DNA of 64,000 nucleotides from Saturnia japonica (lineage: Eukaryota; Arthropoda; Insecta; Lepidoptera; Saturniidae), in the NCBI GenBank assembly GCA_033032175.1, contig CM065308.1, positions 19,153,590 to 19,217,589 on the forward strand, written 5' to 3'. This document shows positions 57,813-64,000 of the stretch, in pieces. The first letter of the stretch is position 1; every line of letters begins with the position of its first letter. Made by a program: the position numbers and the translations under genes. A model generated the notes under the pieces. It saw only the letters and a program-made list of their open reading frames with translations, had not been told where the DNA came from and did no database searches.

Positions 57813-58453
57813 TGACCGATGCTCGAACACAATAACAACAATTATATTCAAAATAATATATATTGTCGAACTGTCACAGTCGCAACTAGTTGTCAAGGGC
57901 TGGCCATGACAACAGCGGCCAAATTTGCGGAGGACAGGCCTCCATCTGGCATCGCTTTGGTAAATCATAGTGCAGTGTAAGTGCATTGGTGCGTGTTTCC
58001 AATATTCTGAGAGTGCATATCAACAATCTTTAACCTTATTTTTAATCTCCTTAATAATTCTGTGTACTACCAATTAATATGTTTTTATAAATAATATTGA
58101 ACGTCAGTTTAATTAAAAAAAAAAAATATTTTGTCATGACTGTATAATGGTTTCCATGTCATCAATAACTATAATTTTAAGGGAGTGCGTTTCCATTTGT
58201 ATACGACAATTTTGGAATTGTCATTTTTAAATTAATATTTTAATAGGTCGTTCAATTTTAAATTTAATACTGTATTTTGTATTTAACATTGTTACAAATA
58301 GAATAAGACATAATAGCTTAATTTTTGTGTCTAATATTAATTATTTTTTTCTCTTTCTTTTATATTTTTTTTTCTGTAAAGCGGTTGAGGTGTCACATTC
58401 TCTCCCACGAGAAACTTTTTATATTTTTGGTCATTTTGGTTTAATCACGGGAT
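57813..58453 (+). other. LTR element leader region
   Basis: Untranslated leader between primer site and gag, AT-rich; no conserved packaging signal can be recognised. Confidence 0.5.
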
Positions 58454-59305
58454 ATGGCTGATGAGAAGTTTAAAGTGGAAATTGATAAGCTGAAAGAGGA
58501 GAATGCTATTTTACAAGCGCGCCTTTCCAGGGATAATGAATCTCAAATTTTTAAAATTTCAGCGAAAATACCTCCATTTTGGCCTCATCGACCTGAGTAT
58601 TGGTTTGCTGTAGCGGAGGCTCAATTCGATATAGCAGGTATAACCACTGATTCCACTAAATTTAACTATATAGTCGCTCATCTTGATGAAAAATATGCTC
58701 AAGAAATTGAAGATGTTGTGATTAATCCTCCACCTACTAGACAACGGTACAGTAAGCTTAAGCATGAGTTGATTAAACGATTATCGGTATCTGAGGAGAC
58801 ACGTATGCGTAAATTATTAGATGGTGAAGAAATTGGTGACCGAAAACCTTCACAGTTTTGGAGACATCTCCGTTCTCTGACAGGATCATCACCTTTAGAT
58901 GAAAACTTTCTTCGTCAGTTATGGTTGCGCCGTCTCCCACAACATGTTCAGGCTATTTTGGCATCACATGCTGATCTGCCAATTGACAAGATGACCGATA
59001 TAGCAGATAACATTTTAGAAACATATAATTATAATGTAATGGTTTGTTCAGCTCCGACATCGTCCAGCTCTTCTTTCAATGAAACAATGGAACGAAGACT
59101 TGATGAGCTTACTCAACAAGTTGCTAGTCTCTCAACTTGCTTGCGTAGTCGTTCTCGTAGCCGATCTATAGAAAAACAGCGGTGGCGTAGGGCTAACTCT
59201 GTGCAGAATAAGATTTGTTGGTATCACCAAAAATTCAACACTAAAGCAACTAAGTGTACCAAACCATGCAATTGGATTCCTCCGGAAAACCGGATCAACA
59301 ATTAG
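58454..59305 (+). CDS. gag: Gag polyprotein of the LTR retrotransposon
   Basis: A 283-residue open frame from ATG 58454 with no lesion. The N-terminus is a short coiled coil ('EIDKLKEENAILQARL'), followed by the capsid-like part 'KIPPFWPHRPEYWFAVAEAQ', 'FWRHLRSLTG' and 'LWLRRLPQHVQAILA', typical of Ty3/gypsy capsids. An Arg/Ser-rich stretch ('RSRSRSRSIEKQRWRR') near residue 235 and a Cys/His motif C-x2-H-x9-C-x3-C ('CWYHQKF' to 'CTKPCNW', near residue 258) form the nucleic-acid-binding end. This CHCC pattern replaces the usual CCHC knuckle. It would form the particle shell in the cytoplasm. It overlaps the protease frame by about 50 bases, the next frame being -1. Confidence 0.88.
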   Translation: MADEKFKVEIDKLKEENAILQARLSRDNESQIFKISAKIPPFWPHRPEYWFAVAEAQFDIAGITTDSTKFNYIVAHLDEKYAQEIEDVVINPPPTRQRYSKLKHELIKRLSVSEETRMRKLLDGEEIGDRKPSQFWRHLRSLTGSSPLDENFLRQLWLRRLPQHVQAILASHADLPIDKMTDIADNILETYNYNVMVCSAPTSSSSSFNETMERRLDELTQQVASLSTCLRSRSRSRSIEKQRWRRANSVQNKICWYHQKFNTKATKCTKPCNWIPPENRINN

Positions 59306-62300
59306 TAGAGGCGGCAACTGATTGTTTATCTCCCGGCCGCCGTTTATTTGTTACTGATCGGGTTTCCAAGCGGCAGTATTTAATTGACACCGGCTCAGAC
59401 TTATGTTGTTTTCCTAAAAAATATTTAAGAAATCATGTGCAACCAGATGATTACCATCTTGGCGCTGCCAATGGTAGTTCAATTAAAACTTATGGTTGCA
59501 TTCAACTTCGTTTAGATCTAGGTTTAAGAAGGATTTTTGATTGGAATTTTGTCATCGCAGATGTTAGTACAGCTATAATAGGCTCTGATTTTCTTAGTTT
59601 TTATAACTTATTACCAGATTGCTGACACAAGTGTCTAATTGACGGCCTTACCAAGTTGTCTGTCTGTGCTTCAATTGCACAATCCCAACAAGATAGTGTC
59701 AAAGCTGTGTTTTCTGGTAGTTCAAGTTTTGCTAATATTTTAGCAGAGTTTCCAGAGATAACTCGACCTCCTGGTGTGCCCAGGATTGTAAAGCACAACA
59801 CGGTGCATTTTATAAAAACCACTGACGGACCCCCGGTTTCATGCCGGCCCCGTCGGTTGGCTCCTCAGAAACTCCATGCAGCCAAGCAGGAGTTTGAAGC
59901 CATGGTGCGTTGCGGAACAGCCCGACCATCTAAAAGTGCTTGGTCATCTCCGTTACATATGACCACCAAAAAAGATAACACCTGTCGTCCATGTGGCGAT
60001 TATCGCGCTTTGAACGCCAGAACAGTACCTGACCGATACCCTGTTCGTCACATTCATGACTTTGCTAATAGTCTCGCTGGTGCTACCGTGTTTAGTACGT
60101 GTGACCTGGTAAAAGCATACCATCAGATTCCAGTATTTGATGAGGATATTTTGAAGACCGCCATTATTACTCCGTTTGGCCTCTTCGAATTTCCCTTCAT
60201 GACCTTTGGTCTTCGTAATGCTGGTCAAACGTTCCAGCGCTTTATCGATGAGGTCACACGGGGTCTCGATTTTTGTTTTCCATACATAGATGATGTACTC
60301 GTCTTTTCTCCAGACGAAGCCAGTCACGCAAGACATTTACGCACCCTTTTTAAGCGTTTTCAAGAATATGGTGTTGTTCTCAATCCGTCTAAGTGTATTC
60401 TTGGTGTTAGCGAAGTAAAATTTCTAGGTTACCTGATCAATGCTGAAGGTACAAGTCCTCCTAAGGATCGTGTCCAAAATCTCCTAGATTTCCCTCCACC
60501 TGAAACCGTGCAAGGGATGAGAAAGTTTTTGGGAATGATAAATTTTTATCGCCGTTTCATACCCAAAGCTGCACAGTTTCAAGCGCCATAGATTGAAGTT
60601 CTTGTTTCCACGCACAGCAAGGGTGCTAAACCATACCCTTGGACACTTAAGCTGCGGGAACAGTTTGAAGCCTGCAAGAGGAGCCTTAGTGATGCCACGC
60701 TTCTTCAACACCCAATATACGGTGCTGAACTAGGCCTTTTTACCGATGCCTCTAGCGTTCACATTGGGTCTTGTTTGCAGCAGCGAAGTAAGGGAGAATG
60801 GGTCCCGCTTGCTTTCTTCAGTAAGATGCTTACCCCAAAACAGTCTCAATGGCCGGCCTATTACAGGGAACTTTTAGCGGTGTACGAAAGTGTACAGCAC
60901 TTTCGACATATTTTGGAGATTCAGCATTGTACGATTTTTACTGATCATAAACCACTGTTGTATGCTTTTGTACAACGGAGAGATAAATTACCTCCATCCC
61001 AACTGAACCAATTGTCTTTTATAAGCCAGTTTACTACTGATATACAACATATTAGAGGAGAAGACAATGTCGTAGCCGACGCTATGTCTCGAATCAGTGC
61101 CATCACTCTTGAGCAAGAGTACGAAACCCTTGCCAATTTGCAGGAAGCTGACGAACAGCTAGCAGAACTTATAAGATCTGGTTCGTCTAGTTTGAAGCTA
61201 ATCACGATTGCAGTTCCTGGCACTAGTATTTCCTTAATATGTGATACTACTACTGACAAACCACGTCCATATGTCCCTCCTAAGTTACGTCGTGTTATTT
61301 TTAATAAGTTACACAGTCTTAGCCATCCTGGTCCGAATGCTACTTTACGTATAGTTGCGGAACGTTACGTTTGGCCTTCAATAAATAAAGATTGCCGTCA
61401 GTGGTCTCGTACGTGTGAGGCTTGCCAGAAGAGTAAAGTTTCAAGACACAATTATGCTCCACTTGGAACTTTTGACACACCATCTGGTCGTTTTCTTCAC
61501 GTCCATATTGATATAATAGGACCCTTACCTGTCTGTGACGACTACCGCTATTGTCTCACAGCCATTGATAGAGTCACCAGATGGCCAGAAGTTTGGCCGA
61601 TGCGCACCACCACCGCCGAGGAAGTAGCGGATACTTTCACGAGAGAATGGATACCACGATTTGGTGTTCCCTCTATTATTACGACCGACCGCGGTACACA
61701 ATTTGAATCCGACCTTTTCGAAGACTTATGTGCAGTTTCGCCACTAAAAGAAATAGAACTACAGCTTACCACCCAGCAGCGAACGGAATGATTGAACGCA
61801 TCCATCGTCAACTTAAAGCATCATTAATGTGTCATGGGAGTTTTTGGACAAAAGCTCTTCCATTTGTACTTTTGGGAATGCGTTCAGCTTTTAAAGAAGA
61901 TATTAAAGCTACTTGTGCAGAAATGCTTTATGGAGAAACTCTTCGGCTTCCTGGTGAGTTGTTAGCTGATTTTCCTGGAGTGGGTACTTCTGGAGAAGTG
62001 TTTGATTTTGTTGTGAAACTACGTCAACATATGTCGAAAATTCGACCAGTACCAGCGTCACGTCATACGAAGACCGGTTCTTTTATTTTCAAAGATTTAA
62101 ATACGTGTTCTCATGTGTTCTTGCGGGATGACGCAGTCCGGCGTCCTTTGCAGCCTCCCTATTCTGGTCCATACCAGGTTATTCAGAGGGCAAGTGATGG
62201 AAAGACCCTAACTATTGACTACAAAGGGAAACATGTGGTTGTAAGCGTAGACCGCGTGAAACCGGCTTTCATTGAGGAATCAGATTCAAGTCCTGTTTCT

Positions 62301-62495
62301 ACGACACCGAGGATACCTCAGTTGTCGCCAACGTCTTACCGGCAACCTACAACTATCACACCGACTGTGCCTGTACCTACGTCTCACCTGCAATCGACTA
62401 CTGTCCCACTGCCTGTCGCTGTACCTACATGTCAACCTCAGCCATATACAACACGATCAGGCAGACGAGTTAAATTCAAAATTTTTGATGATTAA
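59254..62495 (+). pseudogene. pol: Pol polyprotein (PR-RT-RNaseH-IN) with two stops and a frameshift
   Basis: Protease: active-site 'IDTGSD' at 59383-59400 and 'AIIGSDF' near 59575. RT: '[16 protein letters not shown]' near 59997, '[15 protein letters not shown]' near 60090 and catalytic YIDD at 60283-60294. RNase H: 'LFTDASS' near 60738 and 'DAMSR' near 61080. Integrase: zinc-binding H-x3-H (61311-61329) and CEAC (61414-61426), catalytic Asp 61510 and Asp 61687 and Glu 61794, giving DD35E, then a Pro/Thr-rich tail. Lesions: TGA at 59623-59625 just after the protease, TAG at 60589-60591 between RT and RNase H, and a one-base shift between 61728 and 61791 ahead of the catalytic Glu. Each would prevent a complete integrase. 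Confidence 0.9.
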
Positions 62496-62510
62496 CGCAA
62501 TGCTCTCCTT

Positions 62511-62518
62511 AGGGGGGT
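62511..62518 (+). promoter_or_regulatory. Polypurine tract
   Basis: AGGGGGGT immediately before TGA and the 3' LTR start at 62521; the usual plus-strand primer position. Confidence 0.75.
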
Positions 62519-62520
62519 GA

Positions 62521-62726
62521 TGTGGCGCCTCATTCGCCACTATTTTTGTACTGGCTGTTTCTAATCGTTAATATTAAAAAGTACTTAAGTGATGACATAT
62601 CAGAGAGACGAATGAAAATCAGACGGTTGGTTTCACGACACGTTTTGTACTAAAAACTTGTATTATAATATTATAAAGTACATGTGCTAAAGCCCTACTG
62701 ACTAGCGTTATTATTGAACACGCCAA
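62521..62726 (+). repeat. 3' LTR
   Basis: Base for base the same as the 5' LTR in my reading (206 of 206), then ACAAC. Confidence 0.92.
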
Positions 62727-62731
62727 ACAAC

Positions 62732-63975
62732 CATACATAGTACAAAATAAAGTACCTTCCCGCTGCCCGCCCCCTATGTACGCTTAGATCGCTCAAACTA
62801 CGCAACGGATTCCAACACGGGTTTCACAAACATTCAGAGATTTTTTCTACGGAAGGTTTATTTAAATAATACATTCCAATCAAGCCCCTGCATAGTAGAG
62901 AAAATTCAATTAGTTATCTGTAATCAAGTCGCAAAAAAATTACCTTTGGGTGGCCACATGGCTCACGCTGGTCAAACTCCACGAAATACATCAAAATAAT
63001 GTTCTAAAAAACTGTAGTTCCCCAAAAGCCCAAAGAAGAGACCGCGATGACGTATGTCCACCTCCCAAGGTTGACCCACAACAACCATTCCCATCCTCAA
63101 CACAATAGGTAATTAAAAATATCACTATACTTTCTCCAATTCTGTATTAATCTTTATACAGATAAGTTTGTCAGCCAACTTGACCATTTAATATAGATTA
63201 AGGCCGATTAAGATCTCTTTCAGCATCTGTTGGCGCTTGTTAATTATAAGGCTTTCAATATTTCCCACTAAACCTACCATATCATAACCCCTCCCCTCCC
63301 CCTACACCCCGCTCGCAAAACAGTCCGTCTCGGAACGCAAGCGCATCGCCACGCGGACAACGCCGCACGCCTAAAATAGTGATATAACCGTTGAACTTTG
63401 TATAACCGCCGCTAAAAATTTAGCTTGGAAGGCCTTCGCCACGAGTGACATATAATTTAGTTTGAAGAAGAGCTATCGACGAGATAAATTACATACGTCA
63501 CGAGTCACCATATTAACGCAGTGAGTTCCATATTTTACCCGCATCCCGCACTTAATATTTAAGGCCTCTTTCGAGCTACATCAGCCTCCTTCCTCAAATG
63601 AATACCGTAGAAGATATCACCGATATCACCACCATCACACCTGTATCACCGAAGTGTTACGGAGAGATGTACACGCACAGCACGCTGGATATGTTTAAGG
63701 TCCCATGTAATAGGGGTCGAGCCCTATTGCCTTTATCGGGCACAAAGCCAAACTCCATGCTTCCATTGATAATTTCATAGAAAAACCCAATAACACTTTG
63801 CTCGACCTGGGAATCGACAGCCGCATTGAGGACCACTAGACTAGACGCAGTTATGATCTATCAATATTATAGCGATAAACTTGAGTTTGATTTAGAAATC
63901 AGGCTTCCCTAAACCCAAAATACAGCATTTTGCAAACCGTACCCGTGTGAAGATAGGGCGGGTCGCTAGTCTATA
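62732..63975 (+). repeat. Composite dispersed repeat (family C), copy 3
   Basis: Begins at or before the LTR insertion site with 'TACGCTTAGATCGCTCAAAC' and 'ACGCAACGGATTCCAACACG'. It continues with 'AGTAGAGAAAATTCAATTAG', 'CATGGCTCACGCTGG', 'TTTCTCCAATTCTGTATTAA', 'ATACCGTAGAAGATATCACC', the reverse S1 SINE, and ends 'GTACCCGTGTGAAG', 'GGGCGGGTCGCTAGTC'. 63290-63420 is a C-rich patch absent from copy 2. The LTR element appears to have landed at its left edge. Confidence 0.6.
63640..63840 (-). repeat. tRNA-derived SINE (family S1), inside composite repeat
   Basis: Reverse copy: 'GTCCCATGTAATAGGGG', 'CCCTATTGCCTTTATCGGGC', 'CCCAATAACACTTTGCTCGA', 'CCTGGGAATCGACAGCC' with a worn B box. Confidence 0.6.
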
Positions 63976-64000
63976 ATAAGTTGCAAAGAAAATTAATGAA

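Larger units (their letters stand above)
57586..62726 (+). mobile_element. Full-length Ty3/gypsy LTR retrotransposon, CsRn1-like
   Basis: 5141 bp bounded by two 206-bp LTRs that I read as identical, with a 5-bp target duplication ACAAC at 57581-57585 and 62727-62731. In order: LTR, primer-binding site, gag, protease, RT, RNase H, integrase, polypurine tract, LTR. The integrase follows RT/RNase H, which places it in Ty3/gypsy. The gag ends in an unusual Cys-His-Cys-Cys motif and the primer site resembles tRNA-Trp, both known traits of the CsRn1 clade. No envelope gene is present. Identical LTRs mean a very recent insertion, but pol carries disabling changes. Confidence 0.93.

Overview
The window looks like nuclear DNA of an insect, most likely a butterfly or moth. 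It is AT-rich and its genes are split by introns with GT/AG borders. Most of it is transposon debris of lepidopteran type: several mariner families, non-LTR retrotransposon tails, tRNA-derived SINEs, and repeats ending in poly-A or TA runs. The species cannot be named from sequence alone. No bacterial-style operons, CRISPR arrays or rRNA genes are visible.

The only host gene I can name lies on the + strand between 6584 and 17496. It is the 3' half of a START-domain lipid-transfer protein closest to STARD10. Four exons (6584-6716, 15181-15297, 16265-16415, 17137-17496) join in phase and end in a stop codon. Its N-terminal exons are not seen and probably lie left of the window. Its first visible intron (8.5 kb) holds a hAT-like element, mariner remains and non-LTR tails. 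A second, unidentified gene may contribute one exon at 53415-53535.

DNA transposons: a nearly intact DD41D Tc1/mariner element (5217-6523) with perfect 32-bp terminal inverted repeats and one internal stop; a decayed mariner with recognisable ends (2411-3663); three copies of another mariner family (1-575, 10915-11605, and 40886-41350 with its other end at 42765-42797); a 1.3-kb hAT-type element with an 8-bp target duplication (9005-10308); a 611-bp pogo/Tigger-type remnant (29066-29676); and a 507-bp inverted-repeat element of unknown superfamily (38851-39357).

Retrotransposons: a full-length 5.1-kb Ty3/gypsy element (57586-62726) has identical 206-bp LTRs and a 5-bp target duplication. Its gag is open but its pol is broken, and several features suggest the CsRn1 clade. 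Non-LTR pieces include a jockey-like family (29790-31220, 35440-36706, 43426-43957 and short tails), a second family at 41365-42760 and 54790-56990 (the latter carrying another non-LTR element nested in its 3' UTR), and RT fragments at 12933-13600, 48343-48720 and 48843-49745. SINEs and dispersed repeats account for much of the remainder.

The strongest candidates for a second look are the exon-like ORF inside the hAT-type element, the recently inserted but pol-defective LTR element, the near-intact DD41D element, the nested LINE insertion with its empty-site reference, the ~1-kb composite repeat with a SINE fixed inside it, and the unclassified inverted-repeat element. I found no convincing multi-gene undescribed system. 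Coordinates of repeats are approximate to about 10-20 bp unless a TIR, LTR or splice site fixes them.
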